From Enchytraeus crypticus (taxonomy: Eukaryota; Annelida; Clitellata; Enchytraeida; Enchytraeidae), in the NCBI GenBank assembly GCA_905160935.1, contig CAJHZI010000036.1:72001-136000 (forward strand): a stretch of 64,000 nt of DNA, read 5' to 3'. Shown here piece after piece: positions 1 to 33,739 of this stretch. Both the position numbers and the translations under genes were made by a program. The notes under the pieces are model-generated. The model ran no database searches, was not told the DNA's origin, and saw only the letters and a program-made list of their open reading frames with translations. The stretch's first letter is position 1, and every line of letters begins with the position of its first letter.

Positions 1-32
1 TAAATCACTCCTAAAAGTATTTATAACAAATA

Positions 33-175
33 TTCATCATCATCATCATCATCAGCTTCCCTTAAATCCCAGTTTAATCAGGGTCGGGATACGAATAGAC
101 TGATCCATTCGTTAAAGTTTTATAGCAATTTTGGAGCCTAGGCGCTCACCAACCAAATGCCCTTTCTGACGTAAC
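33..175 (-). repeat. SINE-like repeat X, fragment with (GAT)n tail
   Basis: Read on the minus strand, this matches the fuller copy at 8059-8292: a core with GAGCGCCTAGG, then ATCCCGACCCTGATTAAACTG, then AAGGGAAG and a GATGAT microsatellite. A second short piece of the same 3' end lies at 379-436 and a plus-strand tail at 955-1035. No coding sequence is seen here. The region probably lies in an intron of the NEK1 gene, because the last recognised exon is at 1589 and the gene is not finished. Confidence 0.6.
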
Positions 176-1068
176 AATTATTGTTAAATAATAAGTCAAA
201 TGTCAGAGCACACTAAAACAAATGTATACAACAAAACCATTAAAAACTACTAATTTGAATGTATGAGAAGGAACAACATGGAACAAATTATTACGCAACA
301 GATGATTTGGTGGCTCAGATGAAATAATACACAAAAGATGCCAACTTTAATCTGATTCTTAACAACTGAATACGACAATCATCATCATCATCTTCTTCCC
401 TTGAAGCCTAGTTTAACTGGAATCGGGATACTATAACGAATAATCTCTTTTAACAGCTCAAATAGTGATCCATACTGTTGACTAATTGAGAAAATAAATT
501 TAAACATTTAAACTACCCATAAATTCAGTGTATTATAATTATAAGAAAGTTATTATTGATTCAGAATTTTCACAGAACAGTAAGAATACAAAAATACAAA
601 CATGCATTATATACATCGTGTCTATCAATTAATAAGATATAAAATAAATTTTTAATTTAAAACATAACTGCATACAACAAACAATTCATAAGATAATGAA
701 CCATCGTATTATACATCGTGTCTATCAATTGATTAGATCCAAAATAAATCTTTAATATAAATACATAACTGCACACAACAAACAATTGATAAGATGCTGT
801 ACCTAGCAGGACTATTGCTCTTAGGTGAGTCTGATCGTCTTCCAGCCTAACACAAACAACACAAGAGTAACTCTAGTTCTGAGGGAATTAATATTTCTGA
901 CTAATTGTAAAATCCATATATCAGACAGATAAAGATAAACAAAGCTACATAGTAGTTTCCTGTCGAGAAGGTCTAGTCGTATCCCTGCCCTAGTTAGACT
1001 GGGGCTAAAGAGAAATAATTATGATGATGATGATGTAAAGCCTATATACTTAGACAGCTAAAGAAAAA

Positions 1069-1275
1069 CAAGGTTACGTAGCAGTTTCATGAAGGTTACG
1101 CAGCAGTTTTATGAAGGTTACGTAGCAGTTTCATGAAGGTTACGTAGCAGTTTTATGAAGGTTATGTAGCAGTTTTATGAAGGTTATGTAGCAGTTTTAT
1201 GAAGGTTATGTAGCATGTAGCAGTTTCATGAAGGTTACGTAGCAGTTTTATGAAGGTTATGTAGCAGTTTTATGT
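1069..1275. repeat. 22-bp tandem repeat, about 9 copies
   Basis: The unit GAAGGTTACGTAGCAGTTTT plus AT is repeated with C/T variation; one copy carries a short internal duplication. Downstream is a GA microsatellite at 1375-1414. Both lie to the left of the last NEK1 exon seen. Confidence 0.85.
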
Positions 1276-1375
1276 GTCGTGAGCATGTCAGTGATAGTGA
1301 TGGATGTTGATGCTTTCGAATCTTGCCGAGAAATTGAAGCTTCCAGCTTGACTACTCCTGAATGATAAAGAGAGT

Positions 1376-1427
<52 letters not shown>

Positions 1428-1588
1428 GGAAAGAGAAGGAGAACAATTGAAATATGGAGGCATAAACATAAAATGAGAGTGGTCACATTTGAAGACGTTG
1501 GCAATTACTCTTCATCGTTTTTAATTCCATAAAGGTTTAACAACTAAAGGTTTCTAAGTTTCTAAGCGATATATTATTCGTCCAATAC

Positions 1589-23097
<21,509 letters not shown>

Positions 23098-23293
23098 TCT
23101 ACTCAAAATGTACAGTTTCTATATATATACATGTATATCCTAATACTGCTTCACCTAATTACTTCCATAATGCTTCATTTAAATTTTAAATTAATTGCAC
23201 ACTCTAATTCACTACTCATTCCCTACATAAACTGACATGGCTATTGCACTCATGGTATTTAGTACTCTTGCAAAACAATAATAATTTCCTATC

Positions 23294-23500
23294 TGTCTGA
23301 AATGACCTGCAATAGAACAATGGAAATTAATCAAATTACCAACAAACTTTTATAGCCAACCACAATCTGCTACAGCATAAATGAACTTATATAATGAAAA
23401 TAGAAAAATTGCTAACCAATGGTTACTCTGACAACGATAAACCAGTATAAGTTAGTAATTTGATTAATTTCCATTGTTCTATTGCAGTTCATTTCAGACA
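23294..23500. repeat. 46-bp inverted repeat at the 5' edge of a LINE-B copy
   Basis: 23294-23339 is the complement of 23455-23500 with a single mismatch (core GATTAATTTCCATTGTTC). The loop is 115 bases. The right arm runs into the LINE-B frame, so a piece of that boundary was copied in reverse next to it. Confidence 0.9.
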
Positions 23501-24290
23501 TCCATATTTGTCATGTGAGACAGCTGCTACAATTGGTGCTGCTCTTGTGCAATCGAAGTTGGACTACTGCAATTCCCTGTTTTTAAATCTCCCTGGCTGT
23601 GAGATTGATCGGTTGCAGTGTGTTCAGAATTCTCTTGTGCGAGCAATTTTTTGTAGTTCCAAGTACTCACATGTTACGCCCATTTTAAAGTATTTGCACT
23701 GGCTAAAGATTAATGAGCGTATCATTTACAAAACAGCTTCGTTAACCTATAAGTCCATCACCATCCCTGGACAAACTTGTATGTCTCATTTGATTAAAGT
23801 GATGCAGCCTGCTATTACTCGGTCTTCTAAGTTAATTACTCTTGTGAGACCTAGCTTACCTTCACGCTCTAAGCTATCTAATCGTTCTTTCCAGCATGCT
23901 GCACCTCAGATCTGGAATTCGCTTCCATCCAATCTTCGGAAATCTTCATTTGAATCACATCAGCCTTTGCTTTCCTATGAGCAGTTCCATAAGCAGTTGA
24001 AGACCTATCTTTTCCATCTCTCTTTTACATCCAGTGTCCATGAGCAGCGACCTGCGCCTAAACCACCTTTTCTTTAACTCCCTTTACTTTGGACTGAATT
24101 TCTGGATTTTGGAATTTGCACCGTTTTTGGACCTTCTTTTTTTGCTCGCCGGCTTGATTTTGACTCAATAGCGCTCGATGTTGTCATTGGTTGAATTGAT
24201 CTGTAGTGATGTGTGCTGTTGGGGACGTCCCTGACATCATTCCTGGATGAGGAAACGGACGTTAAACCTTATTATTATAATTATTATATA
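23455..24290 (+). mobile_element. LINE-B (CR1/jockey-like) 3' end with RT C-terminal frame
   Basis: A 5'-truncated retrotransposon between NEK1 and COA4. The frame up to 24077 encodes the region after the RT catalytic core: CETAATIGAALVQSKLDYCN, LQCVQNSLVRAIF, HVTPILKYLHWLKINERIIY, FQHAAPQIWNSLPSNLRKSS. This is the usual C-terminus of CR1/jockey-group RTs (VQSRLDYCNSLL, LQRVQNAAARL, LHWLPV.R, AAPKLWNSLP). The 3' UTR has TGCACCGTTTTTGGACCTTC and ends GATGAGGAAACGGACGTTAA plus TTA repeats. The frame is unbroken, so this is a fairly young copy. Confidence 0.85.
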
Positions 24291-26446
24291 AATAAGTATA
24301 AAAGGTCATATAAATTTTCAGATAACTTTTGTCAGACAATATAAATAAATTTTTGAAAATGATCTATCACGATTATATGTAACTAAACTGATACACCTAG
24401 TAGGAGGTTTCACCTATATGTTCACATTCATACTGGACTTCATTAGTTCATACAGTACATAACGAAAAAATTATCTTGCTCTTCTAATTTGTAATTTTCA
24501 TCACGATATCTGTCAAACATTTCGACTTACTATAAAAAAACTATTTATAGTGAGTACTTAGGGCATCCTGAATATGTCTTAAGTGTCCAGGTTTCCTTCT
24601 ACAGTGTAAATCTATTCTTCAAGTGTTTCAATTTTGCATATTTAAACTATAAAATTTTATTCAACTGATGGTGCATCAGTACGTAAGTAAATAGTTAAGT
24701 AAGTGAATAAATAATTAAATCATGGTAACCGAGATATTGAATGCTTCAATAATTCCATGTGAAACTTTTAGAATTATTCTCAGATGTGTCTAATATCTTT
24801 GTCCTAAACTCGTAAAAAATACTTCTTAGGGACTCTAGGGCACCCAGAACATGTTTCTAATTTTTGCTTTAAAAAATTCTTTTATATCCATTTTCAGGGT
24901 TTCAATTCTGCCAAAATTATCAATTGTAATTTTCATTCAACAGATGGAGCACCGAAAAACAAAGTAATTAAACAAATAAGTAAACCCCAGTCAATGAACT
25001 ACTCAATGTCTCAATAGCTAAATTTACAGAGCGACAGGTAAATACGAAACATTATGTAGACGTCAAACTTTAGACATTATGAGTTGTAATTAAATGTTTG
25101 TTCCTTAGGTGGCTGGATCAATTCACGGTTGAACTGATTAGAGAATAAACTGTTGAGAATTATTATCTGATGAATTGTCAAGTTTTTAAAAAGTATTTTC
25201 CCCTACCAAACAACGGAGTCACTCGTTTCCCTGTTCTATTATAGAGTTATTCACACAAACAGGTGCAATTAAAATTTACCTTGTTTTCATTAAATTATGG
25301 CTGATACAGATTAACTTAACTTTTATTCTATTCGTCAACTATTTTTTAAAATTCTAGTTATATGGTTATGGTACTAATTAAATATAATTAAAATGAATCA
25401 TCGCAAAAAAATTATAACCACAAAACAATGGATAAGAACGAAAACTTATATCTCATTAACACTATAATAAACGAACGTTTTTCACAAATACATGTAAATT
25501 ATGATTATGTCGAACTTATATTTGGCTCATGCAATATTTTTAGTAGAAGTTTAAAAGAGAATTAATAAAGTAATAATTGTTAGACATATCAAATATCTCT
25601 TTGATAAACAAAGACGAAGTTTAGCTACAACCTGCAATTCAGTCTACAGCAGATTGGATCTTGTATATAGTATGCGCAATTACATTTTATACCAAACTCA
25701 CTTATATACAACTCAGTTGTACTTAAGTAGCACGAAAGTGAAAGATTTTTCATTAAACTATAAATTTTTTTTATTATATTAAATACAAGAAACCATTTAA
25801 ATTTCTTGGAATTCAAGCTCACTTTAATGAAGCTGAAACTATGGACTCTTTAATATTAGCCTGCAACCTGCCCCGTTTCTACCTGTGTCAATAGGACCAA
25901 AAATAATATTTGTTTCATTATAAGATTTGTTAATTTTTGCTAAAACAATATTACTGATTTATTGAAGTAAATGAATTTTTGAAGAAGTAGTTGGGAAACA
26001 CCTCTAATTCACCATTAATCAGCAAACGAAAACTCAATTAATATATCGTACAGAAGTTCTATACATATATCAAATTAAGTATTTTAATGGTTTTAAGGTA
26101 GTCGGCTGATAGAACATTGTATCGTAACAACAGACCAAGCGCCTGAAGTTTGCTTAAATTTCTAAAATGAAGCCTTATCAATGTTTAACCCAATGATTTA
26201 ATAAATGTTATTCTTTGTTCTACGGTTTAACCAAAGGTAGTTTAGTCATTTAACATTTACATGGTTCCACCTGGAATTAATCCCATGACCCCATCAGCAA
26301 ACATTAAAATTTTATAATGTTACGTAGAACAGCATAACCCAACAGTACTTATTCAGAATGCATTCAATGCTTATTTAAGACTCAATAAACCACCTAGCTA
26401 GGTTAAACTTAAGATTGTACGCAGACGCTAATTTATTATTGTAGAC
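24291..26446. other. Intergenic, no gene recognised
   Basis: AT-rich sequence between LINE-B and COA4 in the divergent NEK1/COA4 gap. It is mostly short A/T runs; no coding exon, RNA gene or mobile element could be supported. A box B-like patch near 26270-26300 (CCTGGAATTAATCCCATGAC) is too weak to call. Confidence 0.6.
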
Positions 26447-29067
26447 ATGGCCGAGACTTATGTAAACAAAGATGTACCGGCACACCAGAGACTGGCGGAC
26501 GGCACTGAATATTCGGATGATGATCCGGTAGAGAAAATGATTAGGAAAACAGGATGTCTGCAGCATCACTATGACGTACAGGTTTTGGAACAATATTCAT
26601 AACGAAACTTTTCATTAATAAACCTTATTAGTTTTAAAATTAAATATGTATTAATTTCAAGGACGTATACCTATCTTAACAACTTTGCTTTTAAGTTACT
26701 AACTTTTAAAACTAAAACGTTAAAAATATTGACGAATTATTTTTCTTTCTATTGTAATTAATCCAGGATTCTGTTACCAATTTAATATTTTTACCTCATG
26801 TTCTGCAAAGTACATTTACTGTTGTTACAAGTCTTCCTGACTTCCTAAACCAGTATAATTAAGTATCAGCTCCCAGGTGCATAATCTTACTCCTAGTCTG
26901 CCTTCACGCTCGGTAGGAGCACTCCGTTGAGTTATAGATTAATGTCTAAATCTTTACCAAAACGTTGTGTATTATTTATCTATGTAAATGTAAAATATAG
27001 CATCTGATGTGATTTCGTATTGCCTTCTTCGTGTTTCCTGTTTTGTCGCGTCCTATGACTAGTGCAGCTTACGGTTGATTTATTCTGTAGTGGTGTGGGC
27101 AAGATGGTGGAAGAATTATATAATTGATGATAACTTGGAGAAATGAGTACTAGTTGCGAGTCTGGTTAAGTTATTAGTTACATATAACTGCCTGTAAACT
27201 GAAATTCCAATAGCTTTCTCCATTGAAAGCAGGAAAAACGTAAAGCCACCAGGGATGGATACAGGAATCGTTGGTAGCAGGGGCTGTCAAAATAATTTCG
27301 GACACTAATGAGAGAAGGAAAAATTTAATTTTATGAGATGACTGTGCTACTGTAACCAGTGATTGGGATAGATAATGAATTCCCTCCTTGGAAGGTTAAT
27401 TTAAAATCACTTGAAGGGAAAGTCAGGAACCAGAGATGGTCAAATCCCTGGCTTAAAATCCCTGCAGCCCTAAGACCCCCTCCCCCCGTATCGTTCCCAG
27501 AAAGCCTGTCTCTTATTAAAATCCTGTATAAGTGTTCCTTATAATTCTGTAGTATTGCCTCCTGTTGCATATTTTGGCATCCATTCAACTGAATTTAACT
27601 TAATTTTTTAATACGAGATAATAGCATTTTGATATATCTGTATAAAATTTTATAATAGAAAATGTGTATTTCAGTAAAGTTTCTCTGCTAAAAATTAATG
27701 CTGTTGTAAAATGCAGTGAGGCTGTATCGAAAATGTCCCTGAAACTCCAAATTTAACTGTAAAATAAAGTATTTAGTTTAGTATTTGTTTACACCCCACA
27801 GAGAAATAGTCTATTTCTTTCTTTTTCTATTCTGTTTCTGTAATGGAAACATAATAGTCGTTGGTGACCTGGTTAGGATTTGAACATGTGGGCTCCTATT
27901 TATTTTAGGCAAGTCTGCTACCACGTTGGCCATTAGATTGGTTAAAAATTATGAAATTGAGGATTTAAAGACAGAAACTTGAAGTATAAAAAGAACTACT
28001 GTATAATAAGAACTACTATAATAAGAACTAAGAGCTACTGTAGTTCAGCTAACATTATTTCTCGCATGTATGTTATATATGTTAATACTGTTGAATTTGT
28101 GAAATATTATCTTAACATAATATATAGTGGAACATTACTTGTTAAATGGTAACAATTTCAAAAACTTCAGTGTGCAGCACACTCTTGTATTGCAGTGAAA
28201 TGTAAATGTTTAGGAAGGAAAATATTTAGTTATCTGAGTACTTAAAATGTGGATATTGAGAAAAATGAAGATCATTTAATATATTAACTCACAAAGTGCT
28301 TTACAGGGTGATGCCAATAGAAAACTCATAAATATATTACAAAATAGAAACAAGGTGGATAATTTAAGAGGGCACAGTTTGCTCGGGGAGAAAATGGAGA
28401 GGAAGGTACGGACAACTTTGGATGCTAGATGATTAGAAAGAGTATTTTTATGTGGATATGAAAGAAAAGCCAAGGATAGAATTGTATATGGCAGAGTTAT
28501 AAATCATGTTTCTGACACTTGGTAGTTCTGTGAGGTGGAGTGGGTTGGGGGGGGGGGGTAGTTGAGATAAATTATAATAAAGGGCATCATCCATGCAGTA
28601 CAATATAGGCTTAATTCTTTGGCACAATGTTAAATATTTCCCTTAAGAATGAGATGACCTATTTTAATCAGTCTTGTGTCTATAGCCTAAGATTCCATTC
28701 TTGCAAATTTCTGAAGTTTCTTGACTTCTTTACTTCTTTCTGGTATCTAATTGATTCTCTCTCCTGCGTCACCCCATTTCCTGCTCAACGTTTTGAATTA
28801 TGAAAGTTGCATATTTAATACAATATACAATATGCATACCCCTGATTAATATCTATAATTATTATAATTAATTTATTATACTACTACTAATTGTTATTGT
28901 TTTTAGCTCAGAAGTCTAAGTAAATAAATTATTATAATAATTAAAAGTGACTGTTGTACTTTCAGATGTGCATGGCAGAGAAACAGGACTGGAGATTGTG
29001 TCAGGATCAAGTGCAGACTTTCAGAAATTGTATGATGGATTATGAAAAGAATAGAAAAAAATCATAA
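26447..29067 (+). CDS. COA4: Cytochrome c oxidase assembly factor 4 (COA4/CHCHD8), two exons
   Basis: Small twin-CX9C protein of the mitochondrial intermembrane space, imported through the Mia40 route and needed for cytochrome c oxidase assembly. Exon 1 is 26447-26581 (45 codons: starts MAETYVNKDV, ends HHYDVQ). Exon 2 is 28966-29067 (33 codons plus stop: starts MCMAEKQDWRLCQDQ). The donor is CAG/GTTTTG and the acceptor CTTTCAG; the join is phase 0. Joined, the 78 residues give C-LQHHYDVQM-C and C-QDQVQTFRN-C, two CX9C pairs, with the QDWR.CQ.QVQ.F..CM core of human COA4 (about 87 aa). DDDPVEKMIRKTGC matches the DPLDQLISRSGC region. Divergent from NEK1, with 3.35 kb between the two starts. 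Confidence 0.93.
27045..27110 (-). repeat. Repeat X, 5' part only
   Basis: TGTTTTGTCGCGTCCTATGA and GTGCAGCTTACGGTTGATTT parallel 8225-8265 of the fuller copy. It is inside the COA4 intron. Confidence 0.5.
27860..27940 (-). repeat. tRNA-like SINE head relic
   Basis: The minus strand reads TGGCCAACGTGGTAGCAGAC (A-box-like) and ACATGTTCAAATCCTAACC (B-box-like), spaced as in a tRNA, but the stems do not pair well. Inside the COA4 intron. Confidence 0.5.
28270..28510 (+). repeat. LINE-A 3' fragment, decayed
   Basis: GGAGAGGAAGGTACGGACAA, TGGATGCTAGATGATTAGAA, GGATATGAAAGAAAAGCCAA, then a degenerate ACTTGGTAGTTCTGTGAG end. It follows the LINE-A order (compare 58510-58660). Inside the COA4 intron. 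Confidence 0.55.
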
Positions 29068-29582
29068 AAAGTAGAATTAATGACCGCTGTGTACACATCT
29101 CCATGCTATATTTCTTTATCTTTATAACTATGTGCTGCACAAAGTGTATCAATTTGCTAATGCGGCAACTTTTAAATAATTAGAAGTTCTGAAGGAATTT
29201 ATTTTCGAAAAGTTATGCAATTCAATATATCTGGCCCTCATCAGAGATAGTGATATTTTAGTGGTAGAGATTGAACTATATAGGCAGATGTTCTTATTCC
29301 TCTCAAGGCAAATCACAGTTCTATGATTTTCAGTCATCTATGACGTATTACCTATTACTATCAATTTACTATAGCTATATCTAGTTATCTAGTTGAAATA
29401 TGTTGTGCAATGTTAGTTAACATATTGTGATATTAAAAATACAGACAACTGGTTGTTAGTATTAAATGGTGCATTTCATTAGTAGAAATGTGGATGTTTC
29501 TTTTCATTTGTGGTATTATTGCAAGGGACCGTTTCATTTATATCATGAATATTAAAGACAGTTTAACCATTAATGATCCGAT

Positions 29583-29880
29583 TTGTGGTATTTGTGGTGT
29601 TGCCACGATATGTATTATAGTCCTCTGTAAGCTGTAAGCTCTGTGGATATAACATAAGCAAGGTATATATACTAATTACCTTCGTACAATAATTATCTGG
29701 GTAAATGATATAAGAATTTTCTGAACGTGTGTTATTGACTGTGGTTTGTGATATTTGTGGTGTTACTATGAATGTATTATAGTCCTCTCTAAGCTTGTGA
29801 TATAATATAAGCAAGATATATATATTAATTACCTTCATACAATAATTATCTGGATAAATGATATAATAATTTTCGGGATA
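29583..29880. repeat. About 162-bp direct tandem duplication
   Basis: TTTGTGGTGTTGCCACGATA ... TATTATAGTCCTCTGTAAGC ... TAATTACCTTCGTACAATAA and TCTGGGTAAATGATATAA is repeated about 162 bases on as TTTGTGGTGTTACTATGAAT ... TATTATAGTCCTCTCTAAGC ... ACCTTCATACAATAAT and TCTGGATAAATGATATAA. It lies in the COA4-CRLS1 gap and contains no gene. Confidence 0.85.
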
Positions 29881-30249
29881 AATAATATTGTGACACTTTC
29901 TTGATAAATAATACTATCAATTGACAAGTTTATGTCCAATTTCCATGATGGGTTCTGATTCTATTCCCAGTGTAGTTAATTATGACATAATGTCTTAGAT
30001 ACTCCATTGATCAACCAATATCTTCATACTCCAGTGGCTTAGAGTTAATTGCGGCCAATAAATAAGATTACAAGAATAAACATAGATCTGATCTGTTGTC
30101 GACATATTAGATGGACATTGATGGTCTCGGTTGTATTATTATTTATTGTGTAGAAGTTACGCTTAGCAATTCATGCAAAGTTTGACATCTTGCAAAAAAG
30201 CATGCATTTCAAAATTAGGCGGTGATTAGCTACAAGCATATTTAACATT

Positions 30250-30475
30250 GAACTCTCGTTAGTTCGATTCTCAGCTGCACTGATGTGAGAGTAAAGGCTT
30301 GGACGTTAACCATTTAATTTATTCCATTCTTCATATAATCACCATCGGAGTGGTTATACGAAGAATGGAATAAATTGCATAACGGTTCAAATATGTATTA
30401 TAAATTTTAAGTAATAGATATCAATTAAAGTAGTTGATCATTTCATTGTTATGTGTGTTATTAACTGTGTTGCAA
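30250..30475 (+). repeat. SINE-1 relic with an internal hairpin
   Basis: The head ACTCTCGTTAGTTCGATTCT, the body AAATATGTATTATAAATTTT, the TAGATATCAATT step and the end TCATTTCATTGTTATGTGTG follow SINE-1. Inside, AATTTATTCCATTCTTC (about 30316) and GAAGAATGGAATAAATT (about 30360) are perfect complements with a loop of about 27 bases. Confidence 0.65.
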
Positions 30476-30954
30476 GTTATTGCATGTACATTGTAGCCAA
30501 TTGGCAATAAATAATAGACTATAACAACTTTGCCTTCGTTATATAATGAAAGTATCAAGCACTGTGAAACCAAAGAAAAGACTACAAGTACAAATATAAG
30601 CCTTCATTGTCGTGCATATCCAAATATCTTAAAAGAATAATCCAAGAATGTGTAATTAAAGTATGGAAACTTAATTGGCTTATCTGTATTAATTGGTTAC
30701 AGCTCGTGAACAAATGATGGGTCGAAACGACCAATGAGATTGAAATAAGGAAATATAATACATTTAGATAACTAACTAGAATGCGATAGCTTTTGCTGTC
30801 TATAGAAATATTAATGAGAAAGCAAATTTCGCAATTAGCTTTACAAATTCTACTTCATAGATGCTCAGAATACAAAATATAGAAAAATGGACTATATAGA
30901 ACACATTTAGAGTTGTGCCAAACTTTACGCATGTGCAACTGTTAAAAATGTGAC

Positions 30955-31250
30955 TATTTATACAGAGTGGTCCAGAATAAATGCAACTACTTTGAATGCT
31001 AATAATTTTGACAATTTGTAACCAAACGTCTTACTTGATACAGTAAATTAAAGACAACTCTCTTTTCTATTAACTGAAATTTGTTCACTTTTAGGTGTAT
31101 AACTTGGAACACGCGCAACACTGTTGAAATAAATATTCCTTCTGGGGCAGATATTTTCAAAGAATAGTGTTCAATGTTGTCATGAGCGACAGTAGCAATT
31201 CTAATATAGTGACATAATTGTTACTTATTTCCATGGCTTAAATAAAATAA
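30955..31250. repeat. Possible transposon end, then LINE-B tail relic
   Basis: TACAGAGTGGTCCAGAATAA at 30960 looks like the outer end of a mariner-type element, but no partner end was found. 31150-31240 (AGTGTTCAATGTTGTCATGA, CGACAGTAGCAATTCTAATA) is a LINE-B/SINE-2 3' UTR relic. Confidence 0.4.
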
Positions 31251-31414
31251 AAGTGTTTGGAAGTAAGATCTGGAAATAAGTTATCCAGTTTGTTTACAAA
31301 AAGTTTGTTTATAACAATTTCATGTATTTTGTTATTTAACTTAACATAATTATACTGGTTAAGGAGGTCACAAAGACCTGTAACACCAGTATAATTTAAA
31401 TAGCTAGTTATTTC

Positions 31415-32570
31415 TAGACATGAGTAAGGCGTTTGATACTGTCAATAGAAATAAATCATTAGAGGAAGTAAAATAATTGATCAGGACGAACTGCATATAA
31501 TAAAACTTCTCGTTGATGATGTAATTTTAAGAGTAAAAAATGGAGATGTAACTGGAAATGAGTTTGAAACTAATATTGGAATACCACAAGGAGATTGCTT
31601 AAGCCCGGTACTTTTCACATTTTATCTTGCAAATAGCTTAAACAAACATGAGAACCAAATTCAAATAGCAAACCAAATTGAAGAGCACTCATACTCCAAG
31701 GAAAATATACCATATGAAGAATTAATTCCTAATCATATTATAGAACATAACTATAGAATAAAACGAGAAATGGGTATAAATATTGATCAGCAGTTTGCAG
31801 ATGATATTGCATATGTAAGCACATGCAAAAATATAACAGACAAAATTCAAAAGGAAGTCAATGATAAACTGAATAAGAGAGATTTAAAACTAAACACAGA
31901 TAAAACAGAAAAATATACCATTGGAAACAAAAATGATCAGGAATGGAAGAAATGCAAATATTTAGGATCTTACTTGGATACTGAAAGAGACATGATCCAT
32001 AGAAAAAAATTGTGTATGGCTATTTTTAATAAATACAAGATGAAACTAACAAATGGCAAAATAACAATGAAAACAAGAATAAATATATTCAATGCTTATA
32101 TTGTGCCAGTTTACTTATATAATAGTGAGCTATGGACATTAACTTCAAAACAGGAACACGAAATTGACATATTTCATAGAAGTCTATTAAGAAAAATACT
32201 TAAAATATATTATCCTCACATTATAAGCAACTATAACTTATACATCAGAACAAATGAAAAAAAGGAGTCTCGCAATTAAAACACGAAGACTAGGATAGGT
32301 CATTTACTTAGGTTACCGAACAATGCACCTATAAAACTTGCTTTAAATGAGAATAAAAAATCTCAGACAAAACAAAGAGGTTGTCAAAATAAACAAACAT
32401 GGATTAAATTAGTAAATAAAGATCTCAAAGATATAAATCAGAATTTGAACATATTAGATGAGAGCATCTGTGATCTGGCTGAGGATAGAGCAAGGTGGAA
32501 GCAATTAACCTTGAAACCTACTGCAGGGTCCAAATAGGACTTAGCGCAGTCTTAGTAGTAGTAGTATTTA
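31415..32570 (+). mobile_element. LINE-C, RT-coding remnant with (TAG)n tail
   Basis: Different from LINE-A and LINE-B. Plus-strand frames give MSKAFDTVNR, then NIGIPQGDCLSPVLFTFYLA, then at 31770-32279 QQFADDIAYVSTCKNI (catalytic ADD), KCKYLGSYLDTERD, YNSELWTLTSKQEHEIDIFH and RSLLRKIL. A terminal GCQNKQTWIKLVNKDLKD-like region and ARWKQL follow. At least two frame breaks and an internal stop separate the RT blocks, so it is dead. The 3' end is TAGTAGTAGTAG at 32556. The PQGDCLSP signature is frequent in invertebrate non-LTR elements; I do not assign a clade. Confidence 0.8.
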
Positions 32571-32789
32571 AATAGCTCTATTTTATCTATTTATCTTGTC
32601 ATTAAGTATAAATAGTTAACGACTGTTTTGAATTGAAATTAATATGCTTATGGCTATCATTTATTATTTTGTTACTATTTTGGAACATCATATAGACACC
32701 TAACCAGTCTCCGTTTACACATAACTAAAACATCACAGGCATGTTTCTTCCTTGTCCGTGATCTTTGTCAAATAGGCCTACGCTTATAA

Positions 32790-33115
32790 TGGTCACGTGA
32801 AATTGCTGCTACAATTGGTGCAGTCTTGTACAATCCTATTCTAGGTTGGACTACTGAAATTCGCTGTTTTTACATTTTCCTGGCTGTTAGATGGATCAGT
32901 TACAGTTTGTTTGGAATTCTCTTGCGCCAGCAATTACTTTCTAGTTTCAAATTCTCATATGTTACATTTTAAAGTCTTTACACTGGCCAAAAATTAAAGA
33001 GCGTATCATTTACTATACAGCTTCGTTAATCTGTAAGTTCATCACCACCTATGGACAAAGATGTAGGTGTCTCACTAAAGTGATGCAGCGTTCCGTTTGT
33101 TTAAAACCCATTGAA
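32790..33115 (+). mobile_element. LINE-B RT C-terminus, decayed copy
   Basis: Parallel to 23510-23810 with many substitutions and indels: GAAATTGCTGCTACAATTGG, GGTTGGACTACTGAAATTCG, GAGCGTATCATTTACTATAC and AAAGTGATGCAGC. No frame survives. It ends before the 3' UTR. Confidence 0.8.
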
Positions 33116-33739
33116 AGCATTAAATTAAGACAAATATTATACATAGATCAATAAAATACAAAGTGACAGTATATAATACATGGAACAAAATTTTAATAAG
33201 TTAGTAGCCCACTAACTATTTAAATGAAATTTATAGTGTCACATATTTTTAGGTAAGGACACCATGCCTGTGAACAATAATCAAGCTTAGACCTAACCAA
33301 TGCCTTACATAATTTAACTATTCTTTTGCTTGTCGTAGTTTCAACTTAAAATTATATTGCCATCATTTAATATAATATTCACTACGTTTTTAACTTGTTC
33401 TCTAAAATGTCAGATAATTTACTCTATGATCATCTTGTCCAGGAATTATTCTCACAGAAACGGCTGTATTGTTATGTTATGCTATATTATTCTCTGTTGC
33501 AGCCTATAGATAATTGCTTAAGTTAATTAGCGGTTTAAACATCTGGTATTAAGCATGATGAAAATCATGGTGGATAGCAATATCTCTGCAGTGTATTTAT
33601 GGGCCTTAAAAACAAGCATACATGTGCTTTCTTGCCCAGTACGGTCATGATTTATTTAGTTGTATGTTTCCTTTATTTCTGTTGCAGAGCAGGAACTATT
33701 ATCTTAATGGCTAAATAGTGTTGTTTATCTTAACTCACC

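Noticed and set aside
27331-27588. Opposed frames of 85 and 61 codons in the COA4 intron
   Set aside because: No family motif, no splice context, and they overlap on opposite strands in a C-rich patch.
30316-30376. A microRNA hairpin
   Set aside because: The 17-bp perfect stem is too short, has a large loop and lies within a decayed SINE; nothing suggests processing.
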